The notes: generated by a model from the sequence alone, not told the origin. Positions 24,818 through 33,957 are shown, numbered from the stretch's first letter. The stretch: DNA of 64,000 nt from Vibrio xiamenensis (GCF_900100015.1 NZ_FNDD01000023.1:26892-90891), one strand, 5' to 3'. Numbers and translations: made by a program.

Positions 24818-25672
24818 ATGCAATCACCTTTTATTGTTGAGCTCACCGAGCAGAATTTTCGTGAAGTGCTTGAAGGCTCGATGCAAACCCCAGTATTGAT
24901 TCATTTCTGGGCGCCGATGAGCCAAGAAAGCGCGGACATCATTCCCGCATTACAGATGTTGACTCAGCAATATAATGGCGCTTTTACTTTGGCTCTACTT
25001 AACTGCGAACAGCAACAGATGATCGCCTCGCAATTTGGTGTTCAAGCTTTGCCAACCATCGCATTGTTCGTCAATGGACAGCCAGTTGATGGCCTTGGCG
25101 GTCCACAACCGATTGAAGCGGTAGAGCAGATGCTGAGCAAACATCTACCCAGCCAAGATGAGTTGCAAGTCAATCACGCTAAGGAACTGATTGCTCAGGG
25201 TAACTACGCCAATGCATTAACGCTACTAAGTGGATTGGGCGAGGAGATAAAAAACACTGGCGATGTAAAATTGTTGCTCGCGGATTGCCTATTGGAGACT
25301 CAGCAATTTTCTGAAGCACAAGCCATATTAGAAACCGTGCCTTTAGAATACAAAAACAATGACTACAAACAATTGATGTCAAAGCTTGAGCTTCATCAGC
25401 AAGCGGCTGATAGCCCAGAAATTCAAGCCCTTGAAGCTCAACTAAGCGACAGTGAGCACAATCCGCAATTAGCCCATGATTTAGCGGTTCAATACCATCA
25501 AGTGAATCGCGATGAAGAAGCCCTTGCGCTGCTTTGGTCTTACCTAGTCAAAGACCTCAACGCATTAGATGGTGAAATCAAAAAAATCTTCATGGATATT
25601 TTAAGCGCCTTAGGCCAAGGCAATGCGCTGGCAAGTAAATATCGTCGTCAATTGTACTCTATTCTTTACTAA
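24818..25672 (+). CDS. cnoX: Chaperedoxin CnoX (YbbN)
   Basis: A 284-residue protein with an N-terminal thioredoxin fold (1-110) and C-terminal TPR repeats (about 115-280). The usual WCGPC site is replaced by WAPMSQES, which has no cysteine. The enteric protein is also degenerate (SQHC) but keeps one. The later Cys in LLNCEQQQM corresponds to the Escherichia coli residue that forms mixed disulphides with clients. FGVQALPTI contains the conserved cis-Pro. CnoX holds unfolding proteins under bleach stress and passes them to GroEL. It has its own ribosome-binding site, CAGGAAAC. Confidence 0.92.
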   Translation: MQSPFIVELTEQNFREVLEGSMQTPVLIHFWAPMSQESADIIPALQMLTQQYNGAFTLALLNCEQQQMIASQFGVQALPTIALFVNGQPVDGLGGPQPIEAVEQMLSKHLPSQDELQVNHAKELIAQGNYANALTLLSGLGEEIKNTGDVKLLLADCLLETQQFSEAQAILETVPLEYKNNDYKQLMSKLELHQQAADSPEIQALEAQLSDSEHNPQLAHDLAVQYHQVNRDEEALALLWSYLVKDLNALDGEIKKIFMDILSALGQGNALASKYRRQLYSILY

Positions 25673-25684
25673 TCATATTGCGCA

Positions 25685-25715
25685 TGGCAGTCAGTAATCG
25701 TTAACCTGGCTGCCA
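25685..25715. terminator. Hairpin between convergent cnoX and the lipoprotein gene
   Basis: Arms TGGCAGTCAG and CTGGCTGCCA pair with one G-T wobble around an 11-nt loop. There is no T-run, so termination is uncertain. Confidence 0.4.
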
Positions 25716-25740
25716 CTCCTCATCACTGTCGCAGCAAACT

Positions 25741-26559
25741 TTATTGCGTCAATAGCCAGGTCAAAATCGTTTTTCGCTCGTCAACCGATGCGTTCGCATA
25801 CCAATAACTCAGCATATTCAACGCTTGCTGATCGGTTTTTAATTGCTCGCTCACCACAGTGCGATGCGTAAACGCCCAATCTTTAAATTGCTCTTGCTGT
25901 CCACCATCCGCCTGCTGATACCAATATTGCACCATCTCAAGCGAACGCTGTTTACCATCGCTTTGCTTCTGTTGAGGTGTTTGCTTGGTGAGTTGAGTCG
26001 TGTCTGAGTTGCGTAAGTAGTTGGCTTCCTGCTCGGCGCTCAGGAAATATTGCTTCGGAAGCATAAATTTAACGCGATTTTTCCCGGTGGCCGAAGAAAG
26101 CGTAAATTCGACCTGATCATTAGGTAATGCCGCTAATTCATTATGAGTAAAAGGAAACGAAAACCACTGAGTCACGGTGCAATGCTCAGTGCAAGTTTCG
26201 GCCATCGGTCTATCACTATTTAGAGCCATTTTATGCCCAGCGATATTGACCGTTTCAAAGTGGTCGTAACTCTTAAAAAATGTCACTTCACCGGCGATAG
26301 TTGACGACGCAACTTTATCGATATCGATTGAGTCATGCGGATATATACCAACATAATGCAGCTGTGCTTTCACCACATCGGCGCCAACAATGGCATGGGT
26401 TTGGGGAGTAATCGGCTTAGTGGTGATTTGGGTATAATGACGCCTTTCTTTGCTGGTTTTTACCACATCATCAAAATTACTAGAACTGTCCAGTGTACTG
26501 CATCCAGCGCTGGCAACCATTGCCGAAACAACCAGTAAAGCTCTAAGTTTATTCATCAT
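25741..26559 (-). CDS. Uncharacterised outer-membrane-type lipoprotein
   Basis: A 272-residue secreted protein with a lipoprotein signal: a basic start, a hydrophobic core, then the lipobox ASAGC with Cys20 and Ser at +2, so outer-membrane sorting is expected. The mature part has two Cys in ETCTEHCTVTQ, probably a disulphide, a Gln-rich stretch near 190-205, and a repeated W-Y motif in the C-terminal third (VQYWYQQA, LSYWYANA). I do not recognise the family. It follows the porin on the same strand with a terminator between them, and it may be co-regulated by readthrough. Confidence 0.75.
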   Translation of the reverse strand: MMNKLRALLVVSAMVASAGCSTLDSSSNFDDVVKTSKERRHYTQITTKPITPQTHAIVGADVVKAQLHYVGIYPHDSIDIDKVASSTIAGEVTFFKSYDHFETVNIAGHKMALNSDRPMAETCTEHCTVTQWFSFPFTHNELAALPNDQVEFTLSSATGKNRVKFMLPKQYFLSAEQEANYLRNSDTTQLTKQTPQQKQSDGKQRSLEMVQYWYQQADGGQQEQFKDWAFTHRTVVSEQLKTDQQALNMLSYWYANASVDERKTILTWLLTQ

Positions 26560-26579
26560 TTCTATCCTTTATGGTTATT

Positions 26580-26607
26580 AAAACACCGGCTTTCAGGCCG
26601 GTGTTTT
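26580..26607 (-). terminator. Rho-independent terminator of the porin gene
   Basis: Perfect AAAACACCGGC/GCCGGTGTTTT stem with a TTTCAG loop, between the porin and the lipoprotein gene. Confidence 0.9.
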
Positions 26608-26630
26608 GTCAGAAAGACAGAATCTAACTC

Positions 26631-27644
26631 TTAGAATCCGTATTCAAGCCCAACACGGACAAATGTCACTTTATCATTAGCATCGTAAGCGTCATGCTGA
26701 CCAACGCGAACGTAAGGAACAAAGCCATTATGAACATACATTAACTGTGCAGATACAACTTCATCGCCATCATCTTGCTTGACACCTTCAAGCTCAGAAT
26801 CATCATTTGCTGCGTAGCCCAGTTTAAAGCCCCAAGGACCGTTCCAGTATTGACCAACAATAGAATATGAACTCTGCTCAGCATCCAACCCTGTTGTAGC
26901 CCAGTCAGTATATTGGGCTCCATCTGCGAATTTATAAGCTCCCGCTAGACCAAAGCCTGATGGTAAAGGCAATTCAAAGCCAATGATGTATGCTGATGCA
27001 TCAACATCAACACCATCTACTTTGGAGTTATTTTCATAACCACCATGTAACGTCATAATATCCGCAACATTATAGTGGACCGCCGCGCCAAAGTGATTTG
27101 ACCCATCAGTTCCTGTATCACCTCGCCCCGCAGACAAACTAAACGTCAACCCACCGAACGCTGGCGAATCATAGCGCGCGATGTCGCTTTTACGGTCGTA
27201 GTGAGCTTTAACATCCCCCCCCCAATCAAATACGCGCCCTAGACCCGGGTTTGAATATGGCCAGTCAACAATCTCATACAGTGGTGTCAACATGCGTCCA
27301 AAGCGCACTTTACCCCAATCGCCTTGCAGACCTAAAAAGGTATCGCGAACCCCCAAACTGCCACTCGCGCCATCATCGCCTACGTAACCAGATTCGATTT
27401 GCATAAACACGTTTACATTGTCGAACATGTCTTTGTTGGCACGAAAACCAATGCGCGATTCATTTTCATAATCGTAACCCGTGCTGTCTTCTTGATAGAA
27501 AGCAGAAATGGCCGCAACGCCATAAGCTTGTACGTTGAAGTCAGAAAGAACGCCGATTTGTCCAGTTTCTTCTGCTGCAAAAGTGCTTGTTGAAGCCAGT
27601 GCGATTGCCGCACCAACCAGAGTGCGTTTAAACATTTTGTCCAT
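26631..27644 (-). CDS. Outer-membrane porin, possible chitoporin
   Basis: A 337-residue Gram-negative porin with a cleavable signal (MDKMFKRTLVGAAIALAS, cleaved near TFA-AEE), 16-strand porin-like alternation and the C-terminal aromatic GLEYGF needed for assembly. The L3-type constriction region lies around FGRMLTPLYEIVDWPY. The start at 27644 has AGGAGC 7 bp upstream. Its position beside ligA is that of the Vibrio cholerae porin I remember as VC0972, induced by chitin oligosaccharides. This makes a ChiP role likely but not shown. A G9 run interrupts the coding strand at the Trp-Gly-Gly-Asp codons near residue 143. Confidence 0.85.
   Translation of the reverse strand: MDKMFKRTLVGAAIALASTSTFAAEETGQIGVLSDFNVQAYGVAAISAFYQEDSTGYDYENESRIGFRANKDMFDNVNVFMQIESGYVGDDGASGSLGVRDTFLGLQGDWGKVRFGRMLTPLYEIVDWPYSNPGLGRVFDWGGDVKAHYDRKSDIARYDSPAFGGLTFSLSAGRGDTGTDGSNHFGAAVHYNVADIMTLHGGYENNSKVDGVDVDASAYIIGFELPLPSGFGLAGAYKFADGAQYTDWATTGLDAEQSSYSIVGQYWNGPWGFKLGYAANDDSELEGVKQDDGDEVVSAQLMYVHNGFVPYVRVGQHDAYDANDKVTFVRVGLEYGF
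27215..27223 (-). repeat. G9 homopolymer inside the porin gene
   Basis: Nine consecutive G on the coding strand span TGG GGG GGG G. The tract is in frame as given. A change of one base would cut the porin near residue 145. Confidence 0.9.
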
Positions 27645-28086
27645 GGAAAAGCTCCTAAAAATGGATATAGCTGTTTAGATCGCTCCTCGCCTTAAGTTGG
27701 CCGCCGAAGGGAGAAACGCTCTTATTATTGAAAACTCAAAACCGAATGATTTGTTTGAGTTTCATTACCGGTATACATCACGTGTATCCATGCTTAAGAG
27801 GTTATCTGGGAGGGAAAAAACATCAACGTAAACTTATTTCTTTTAGAAAAAAATATGAGTCACTACAAATTTTCTAGCAGATAGTGATCCGACTCTTATT
27901 TATTTTTAAAAAATAGCAAAACTTACATATATTCATATTAATCAGTCTTTTACATTGGTTTGCTTGCTGATTATTTTGAAGTCACTCGCATCATGACACG
28001 AGATTTAAAGGAAAGAATCGACAATACGATGCAAGTCACAGCATCAAAGAGACAAAAAACACTCAACTTAATTATCAAGAAAAAAT
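27645..28086. other. Long intergenic region upstream of the porin
   Basis: About 440 bp without a supported gene. It holds a 9-bp perfect inverted repeat (27732-27740 and 27754-27762) roughly 100 bp before the porin start, a second short ATACA/TGTAT palindrome near 27772-27788, and AT-rich DNA around 27830-27950 where the promoter probably lies. A long leader for the porin mRNA is likely. Confidence 0.6.
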
Positions 28087-28115
28087 AAAGGCCAATGCAA
28101 AATGCATTGGCCTTT
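28087..28115 (-). terminator. Rho-independent terminator of ligA
   Basis: Perfect 13-bp stem AAAGGCCAATGCA/TGCATTGGCCTTT with a 3-nt loop. The minus strand continues with TTTATTTTT. Confidence 0.93.
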
Positions 28116-28138
28116 ATATCTATACGCTGCGGTGGAAA

Positions 28139-30148
28139 TTAGAGCAGATCGACAAGATCCTGTTCAGTTTTCACTTCGACACCCAGCTCCTGGGCTTTAG
28201 CCAATTTCGAACCGGCATTATCACCTGCAAACAGTATGTCGGTATTTTTCGACACACTGCCAGTCACTTTCGCGCCTAAACGCTCTAATGCCGCTTTGGC
28301 TTCTTGACGTGTCAATTGCGATAGTGAACCCGTTAACACTACGGTTTTTCCCGCTAGAGGCTGCGGAGTATCTTCGTCCATCTCTTCAATGTCTGGCCAA
28401 GTCACACCAAGTTCTATCAGTTGTTGAATGACTTTCTGATTTTGCTCCTGAGCAAAAAACGCGATCACGTGATTGGCGACGATCTGACCGATATCTGGCA
28501 CTTCAATCAGTTGTTCCAATGTCGCGGCTTGAATAGCATCAAGGGTTTTAAAATGGTTGGCTAAGTTCGCTGCTGTCGCTTCACCCACTTCTCGAATACC
28601 CAGTGAATATAGAAACTTAGCGAGCGTAGTTTGCTTGGCTTTATTCAAAGCAGTGACCACATTTTGCGCCGACTTTGGCCCCATACGTTCTAGAACGGTA
28701 ATCACGCCGGCGGATAAACGGAACAAGTCTGCTGGAGTATGAACCATTTCACGCTCAACCAGCTGTTCAATGACTTTTTCACCAAGCCCATCGACATCAA
28801 GCGCCTTACGTGACACAAAATGCTTGAGTGCCTCTTTGCGCTGAGCGCCGCAAACCAACCCGCCGGTACATCTGGCAACCGCTTCGCCTTCAACACGCTC
28901 CACTTCAGAGTCACACACTGGGCAGTGATCAGGAAAAACAATCTCTTTCGCATCATCAGGGCGGCGATCGCTTACCACAGACACGACCTGAGGAATCACA
29001 TCACCGGCGCGGCGAATCACCACGTAATCACCGATTTTCACGCCCAAACGCTCAATTTCATCGCGGTTATGTAAAGTCGCATTACTGACGGTCACGCCGC
29101 CAACAAACACAGGTTCAAGTTTAGCAACCGGTGTGATGGCCCCCGTACGCCCAACCTGAAATTCGACATCACGCAGCAGTGTGATTTCTTCCTGAGCTGG
29201 GAATTTATACGCTATCGCCCAGCGCGGTGCCCTAGCCACGAAACCGAGTTGTTCTTGAGCTGCAATATCATCAACTTTGATCACCACGCCATCAATCTCA
29301 TAAGAGAGCGAATCACGGCGCTGCAAAATATCTTGGTAGAACGCTTTAACTTCATCCATCGATGTGACTCGACGCGTCTCTGGGCACATAGGCAGCCCCC
29401 AACGTTTGAGCTGCAGAAAACGCTCATAGTGGCTGGCGTTTAGTTCAGCACCTTCCACCACACCGACACTATAGGCATAGAAGCTCAGCGGACGAGTTGC
29501 GGTGATGCGCGAATCCAGCTGACGTAAACTGCCTGCCGCCGCATTACGCGGGTTAACAAACACTTTCTGTCCTTTCTTCAGTGCATCACTATTGAGCTTT
29601 TCAAAGCCTGCTTTGGGCATAAACACTTCACCACGCACTTCAAGACGTGTCGGCCAGTCACTACCTTGCAACTTAAGTGGAATCGCTTTAATGGTGCGCA
29701 CATTCTCGGTGATGTTCTCACCATTCGCGCCATCACCGCGCGTCGCCGCACGCACTAAAACACCATTTTCATACAAAATGCTTACCGCCAAACCATCCAG
29801 TTTCGGCTCACAGCAGAATGTATCTAAGTTTGCGCTAGGCAGACGATCGCGCATGCGCTTATGAAAACTATCCAGTTCATCGTCATCAAAAGCGTTGTCG
29901 AGCGACAGCATCGGGATTTCATGGGCCACTGTTTCAAAGCCATCCAACGGTGCTCCACCAACACGCTGTGAAGGAGAATCAAGGGTTATCAACTCGGGAT
30001 GTTCTGCCTCGATCGCTTGTAAATCACGCATTAAGCGGTCGTATTCTGCATCCGGGATCTCCGGGCTGTCTTCGACGTAGTAACGAACCGAGTGGTAATG
30101 AAGGGTTTCTTTTAAATGATTGAGTTTATCTTGAATCTCTTTGGACAT
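28139..30148 (-). CDS. ligA: NAD-dependent DNA ligase
   Basis: LigA seals nicks in replication and repair using NAD+. The 669-residue protein has the domain order Ia, adenylation, OB, zinc finger, HhH, BRCT. The adenylated Lys lies in CCEPKLDGLAVSILYE near residue 115. The zinc finger is C-x-x-C with CPVCDSEVERVEGEAVARC near 408-430. The C-terminal BRCT begins with PLAGKTVVLTGSL near 590. The length matches the Escherichia coli enzyme (671). It lies downstream of zipA on the same strand, after a terminator. Confidence 0.98.
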   Translation of the reverse strand: MSKEIQDKLNHLKETLHYHSVRYYVEDSPEIPDAEYDRLMRDLQAIEAEHPELITLDSPSQRVGGAPLDGFETVAHEIPMLSLDNAFDDDELDSFHKRMRDRLPSANLDTFCCEPKLDGLAVSILYENGVLVRAATRGDGANGENITENVRTIKAIPLKLQGSDWPTRLEVRGEVFMPKAGFEKLNSDALKKGQKVFVNPRNAAAGSLRQLDSRITATRPLSFYAYSVGVVEGAELNASHYERFLQLKRWGLPMCPETRRVTSMDEVKAFYQDILQRRDSLSYEIDGVVIKVDDIAAQEQLGFVARAPRWAIAYKFPAQEEITLLRDVEFQVGRTGAITPVAKLEPVFVGGVTVSNATLHNRDEIERLGVKIGDYVVIRRAGDVIPQVVSVVSDRRPDDAKEIVFPDHCPVCDSEVERVEGEAVARCTGGLVCGAQRKEALKHFVSRKALDVDGLGEKVIEQLVEREMVHTPADLFRLSAGVITVLERMGPKSAQNVVTALNKAKQTTLAKFLYSLGIREVGEATAANLANHFKTLDAIQAATLEQLIEVPDIGQIVANHVIAFFAQEQNQKVIQQLIELGVTWPDIEEMDEDTPQPLAGKTVVLTGSLSQLTRQEAKAALERLGAKVTGSVSKNTDILFAGDNAGSKLAKAQELGVEVKTEQDLVDLL

Positions 30149-30257
30149 AACGGACTCTAGTCTGAATAGGTGGTTCTAATCTGCTTTGCAGTATCTATGG
30201 CAACTCGTGGAGATGCAACTGCTTATCTAGCAGTTTTTGCTGACTTAAAAGTGATAA

Positions 30258-30281
30258 AAAAGGCCCCATTTATGGAGCCTT
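30258..30281 (-). terminator. Terminator of zipA
   Basis: AAGGC-CCAT/ATGG-GCCTT stem with one mismatch, followed by a T-run on the minus strand. Confidence 0.75.
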
Positions 30282-30295
30282 CTATGATGCGATAT

Positions 30296-31165
30296 TTATG
30301 CGTTTTGGGCTTTAAACTTCTGAATTTGCGCTCGGTAACTATCGAGGCGATCCGGTGTCATCAAATTACGCTTGTCATCAAGGACATTGCCGCTGAGATC
30401 GTCTGCAATCTGCTGAGCCGTTTTTAGCATCAATTTGAAGTTTTGTTCCGGGTCACCAAAACACGGCAAAGTCATAAAAAATGAAATACCTTTGGTGGTA
30501 AAAGTATTTGGGTCATCGTGTTTTAAAGTCCCCGGCTGCATCATGTTAGCAACACTAAACAGCACTTTACCGGTTCCCGACATATCCGCGTGGCGGTGGA
30601 AAATATCCAGCTCACCATACAAAAGACCATTTTGCTGCATACTGTCAAACAGACGGGTACCCACAAAAGGCTCGTTTCCAGAACAATGCACATTTAACAC
30701 AATGACTTGCAAATCATCTTCAGGTTCATCAGTTTGAGGCTTCGCCTCAACTTTTGGTTCTGGTGTGGTAATCGCTTCTGGCTCGTCATCTAGAGTAAAG
30801 GACGGTTCACGTTTGGCAGAAATCGGCGGCAAGTCATCATCGACCACTGGTGATTGTTGCGCAGCCACATCCAATTCGACTTCTGAGGTTGTCGCCTCGC
30901 CAGTAAGTGGATCAATCGCAGTTTTTGGCGAAGAACCAAAATCCGGCTGTTTGCGATCTTTACGAATGATTTCGAAATCGTCTTCAGGAGCAAAAGAGCG
31001 CTCAGCAACTTCGTCTGGCTCATCTTTGTTGACTTTCAATTTTCCAAGTGGCTTGTCTCCGAACTTGGCTTTCCCTTCTTTTTTGCTGGTCCACAAACCG
31101 TGGAACAATAGTGCGGCTATTGCTAAGGCACCAACAATAATGAGTACGAATCGCAGTTCCTGCAT
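30296..31165 (-). CDS. zipA: Cell division protein ZipA
   Basis: ZipA anchors FtsZ to the inner membrane. The 289-residue protein has an N-terminal membrane helix with the N-out topology typical of ZipA (MQELRFVLIIVGALAIAALLF). A charged linker follows, then a Pro/Glu-rich disordered part (about 60-150) and the C-terminal FtsZ-binding domain, recognised by VIVLNVHC, GNEPFVGTRL, MTLPCFGD and LDDKRNLMTPD. It is divergent from cysZ and next to ligA, the same neighbourhood as in many gammaproteobacteria (cysK-cysZ-zipA-ligA). Confidence 0.96.
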   Translation of the reverse strand: MQELRFVLIIVGALAIAALLFHGLWTSKKEGKAKFGDKPLGKLKVNKDEPDEVAERSFAPEDDFEIIRKDRKQPDFGSSPKTAIDPLTGEATTSEVELDVAAQQSPVVDDDLPPISAKREPSFTLDDEPEAITTPEPKVEAKPQTDEPEDDLQVIVLNVHCSGNEPFVGTRLFDSMQQNGLLYGELDIFHRHADMSGTGKVLFSVANMMQPGTLKHDDPNTFTTKGISFFMTLPCFGDPEQNFKLMLKTAQQIADDLSGNVLDDKRNLMTPDRLDSYRAQIQKFKAQNA

Positions 31166-31378
31166 TGTTTGCTCTCAGTTGCTCGAAAATTAGTCAGCAA
31201 AAACCGTGTTTCTGCTGTCATAAATAAAATACGCGTAATTAGGTTACTTTACCAAAACTAATGACTGTTTTAGAACAACTTAATGTTAGAAGTTCCCTGT
31301 ATGTTGTGATTTTGAACACGCTTTTTTTCTTGTAATATGAATTCGAGCTCATCAAATAACTATCAAATAGAGAAAAGA

Positions 31379-32125
31379 ATGGATAAACAATTAAAACAAA
31401 GAAGTGGATTTGGTTATTTTTTCTACGGACTAGAGATCGCTATGATGCCGAAAATTCGGCGTTTTGTGTTGTTACCCTTACTGACAAATATCATTTTAGT
31501 CGGTGGAGCACTGTATTATTTATTTGCCCACCTCAATGGCTGGATTGATCAATTAATGGGCCAATTACCGGGATTTTTATCTTGGCTCAGCTATCTAATT
31601 TGGCCTCTTATCGCCATTACTATCCTGGCAACCTTTTCATACTTTTTTAGCACCTTAGCAAACTTTATTGCGGCGCCATTTAATGGCTTGCTGGCAGAAA
31701 AAGTCGAAGAGAAGTTAACTGGACAAAAAGTGAATGATGATGGTTTTATGTCAGTCATTAAAGATATCCCCCGCGTACTGAGCCGCGAGTGGCGTAAACT
31801 TATTTATGTCGTTCCCAAAGCGTTGGGCTTATTTATATTGCTGCTAATCCCTGCACTTGGCCAAACCTTGGGTCCGATTCTATGGTTTGTGTTTACCGCA
31901 TGGATTTTAGCCATTCAGTACTGCGACTATCCTTTTGATAATCACAAAGTGCATTTCAACGACATGCGACACAATTTGAAACAAAAACAAAGCAAGGCAT
32001 ATGGCTTCGGTGTATTGGTGTCGATTTTTACCACGGTGCCGATACTCAACCTAATTGTCATGCCAGTTGCCGTCTGCGGTGCAACCGCGATGTGGGTCAA
32101 CGAATTTCGCGACCAGCATCGCTAA
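31379..32125 (+). CDS. cysZ: Sulfate transport protein CysZ
   Basis: CysZ is an inner-membrane sulfate channel supplying cysteine synthesis. Starting at ATG 31379 (MDKQLKQRSGFGYFFYG) gives 248 residues, close to the 253 of Escherichia coli. The frame also has an ATG 14 codons upstream (31337) without better ribosome binding. Conserved segments include IRRFVLLPLLTN, YFFSTLANFIAAPFNGLLAEK, QYCDYPFDNHKV and the C-terminal MPVAVCGATAMWV. cysK follows 171 bp downstream on the same strand with its own leader. Confidence 0.95.
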   Translation: MDKQLKQRSGFGYFFYGLEIAMMPKIRRFVLLPLLTNIILVGGALYYLFAHLNGWIDQLMGQLPGFLSWLSYLIWPLIAITILATFSYFFSTLANFIAAPFNGLLAEKVEEKLTGQKVNDDGFMSVIKDIPRVLSREWRKLIYVVPKALGLFILLLIPALGQTLGPILWFVFTAWILAIQYCDYPFDNHKVHFNDMRHNLKQKQSKAYGFGVLVSIFTTVPILNLIVMPVAVCGATAMWVNEFRDQHR

Positions 32126-32296
32126 AAGGTCAAGATTTAAGCGAGTTAAAAGCGATTAATCTCGCTTCTATATCTTATAACTTTTTAATCCTTCTCAGGT
32201 TTTATACGCTGTCTTATGCTGACCCTGTTAAGTGATGAATAAACTCATACCGCGGAAGCCAGGCGGATTCGGCGGTAAACTGAAGGATCATATACC

Positions 32297-33265
32297 ATGA
32301 GCAAAATCTACGAAGATAACTCTCTAACTATCGGTAACACGCCACTTGTTCGTTTAAACAAAGTAAGCAAAGGCAACGTTCTTGCGAAAGTTGAAGCTCG
32401 TAACCCAAGCTTCAGTGTCAAATGCCGCATCGGCGCAAACATGATTTGGGATGCTGAGAAGCAAGGTAAGTTAAAAGCTGGCGTTGAACTCGTAGAACCA
32501 ACCAGTGGTAACACAGGTATCGCACTGGCCTTCGTTGCCGCTGCTCGTGGTTATAAATTAACGCTAACCATGCCTGAATCAATGAGTCTTGAACGCCGTA
32601 AACTGCTTAAAGCACTTGGTGCAAACCTTGAGCTAACCGAAGCGGCTAAAGGTATGAAAGGTGCAATTGAGAAAGCAGAGCAAATCGTTGCTAGCGATCC
32701 AAGCAAATACCTAATGCTGCAACAGTTCAACAACCCAGCTAACCCAGAGATTCACGAGAAAACCACTGGTCCAGAAATTTGGGAAGCCACCGATGGTGAA
32801 GTTGACGTATTTGTTGCTGGTGTTGGTACCGGTGGTACTTTGACAGGAACAAGCCGCTACATCAAAAACCAAAAAGGCAAAGCGATCACCTCTGTTGCGG
32901 TTGAACCAGCTGAGTCGCCAGTTATCGCTCAAGCACTTGCCGGTGAAGAAATCAAACCTGCACCGCACAAAATCCAAGGTATCGGCGCAGGCTTTATTCC
33001 AGCAAACTTAGATCTCGATATTATCGACCGCGTTGAAGCAGTAACTTCAGAAGATGCGATTGCGATGGCGAAGCGCCTGATGGAAGAAGAAGGCATTTTG
33101 GCTGGTATCTCTTCAGGTGCAGCAGTTGTTGCGGCGAACCGCCTTGCTGAACTTCCTGAATTTGAAGGAAAAACTATCGTTGTTATTCTACCAAGTTCAG
33201 GTGAACGCTACCTCAGCACCGCACTCTTTGCTGGTATCTTTACAGATAAAGAAAACCAACAGTAA
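32297..33265 (+). CDS. cysK: Cysteine synthase A
   Basis: O-acetylserine sulfhydrylase, 322 residues, makes cysteine from O-acetylserine and sulfide. The PLP-binding lysine is Lys42 in NPSFSVKCRIG. The substrate-binding TSGNTG (here EPTSGNTGIALA), the phosphate-binding GTGGTLTG and the C-terminal SSGERYLST are all present. It starts after AAGGATC. It lies beside cysZ, which imports sulfate, and before the PTS genes. A terminator follows. Confidence 0.98.
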   Translation: MSKIYEDNSLTIGNTPLVRLNKVSKGNVLAKVEARNPSFSVKCRIGANMIWDAEKQGKLKAGVELVEPTSGNTGIALAFVAAARGYKLTLTMPESMSLERRKLLKALGANLELTEAAKGMKGAIEKAEQIVASDPSKYLMLQQFNNPANPEIHEKTTGPEIWEATDGEVDVFVAGVGTGGTLTGTSRYIKNQKGKAITSVAVEPAESPVIAQALAGEEIKPAPHKIQGIGAGFIPANLDLDIIDRVEAVTSEDAIAMAKRLMEEEGILAGISSGAAVVAANRLAELPEFEGKTIVVILPSSGERYLSTALFAGIFTDKENQQ

Positions 33266-33566
33266 TCTGTGTTCAAATCAAATTTTGATTTAAAAAAGCC
33301 CCGTTCAGGGGCTTTTTTGTTGATCCTATCCAAACGTTTGGTAATATCACGGTGTTTTATTTTTAGCTTCAAAATAAACATGAAGCACAAGGTTTCATAT
33401 AAGACAGCTAACTAGAAGTTCAATTCTAAGACTGTCCTAAAAATCATAATTAGTCTCAGTGCTGATACTTAAACCTCATTACTCTTCTAGCGGAAATGAG
33501 GGTTAGCAGTTAAGCTGAGTCTGATTAAGAAATTAACAAAATATAAATCAAATTGGGGTATAAAAC
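33266..33566. promoter_or_regulatory. Leader and promoter region of the pts operon
   Basis: A 301 bp region. It begins with the cysK terminator and ends with the ptsH ribosome-binding site (TTGGGG). A 7-bp inverted repeat, CCTCATT/AATGAGG, spans 33474-33501. No confident CRP site could be placed by eye. Confidence 0.5.
33292..33318 (+). terminator. Rho-independent terminator of cysK
   Basis: AAAAAGCCCC/GGGGCTTTTT stem with a GTTCA loop and a T-run. Confidence 0.92.
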
Positions 33567-33824
33567 ATGTACGAGAAGCAAGTTGAAATCACTGCAGAAA
33601 ATGGTCTTCACACTCGTCCTGCTGCACAGTTCGTTAAAGAAGCAAAAGCTTTCGACGCGGATATCACTGTGACTTCAAACGGCAAAAGCGCTAGCGCAAA
33701 AAGCCTATTCAAACTGCAAACTCTTGGCCTAGTTAAAGGTACTTTAGTTACTATTTCTGCTGAAGGTCCTCAAGCTCAGCAAGCAGTTGACCACCTAGTT
33801 GAACTAATGGATCAACTACACTAA
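33567..33824 (+). CDS. ptsH: Phosphocarrier protein HPr
   Basis: HPr carries phosphate from enzyme I to the sugar-specific EIIA domains. It has 85 residues; His15 in ENGLHTRPAAQF is the phosphorylation site. Ser46 in SAKSLFKLQTLG is present too, though HPr kinase is not general in this group. It is the first gene of ptsH-ptsI-crr. Confidence 0.98.
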   Translation: MYEKQVEITAENGLHTRPAAQFVKEAKAFDADITVTSNGKSASAKSLFKLQTLGLVKGTLVTISAEGPQAQQAVDHLVELMDQLH

Positions 33825-33957
33825 TCGGTCTCCTATTTGAAGCCATTTTGTCCACGCAAAATGGCTTCATTGGCAATAGACTCAAAACTAAGCTACAAGT
33901 ATCGTTAGCGCGATCTATTAACCTCCCGTTTAAAGTTGACCAGTTTAAGGTAAGGCT

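Noticed and set aside
27993..28088. A 31-codon open frame upstream of the ligA terminator
   Set aside because: No ribosome-binding site, no recognisable features, and it runs into the terminator stem of ligA.
30170..30427. Plus-strand open frame of 85 codons between ligA and zipA
   Set aside because: It crosses the zipA terminator and the zipA coding region in antisense and has no family similarity.
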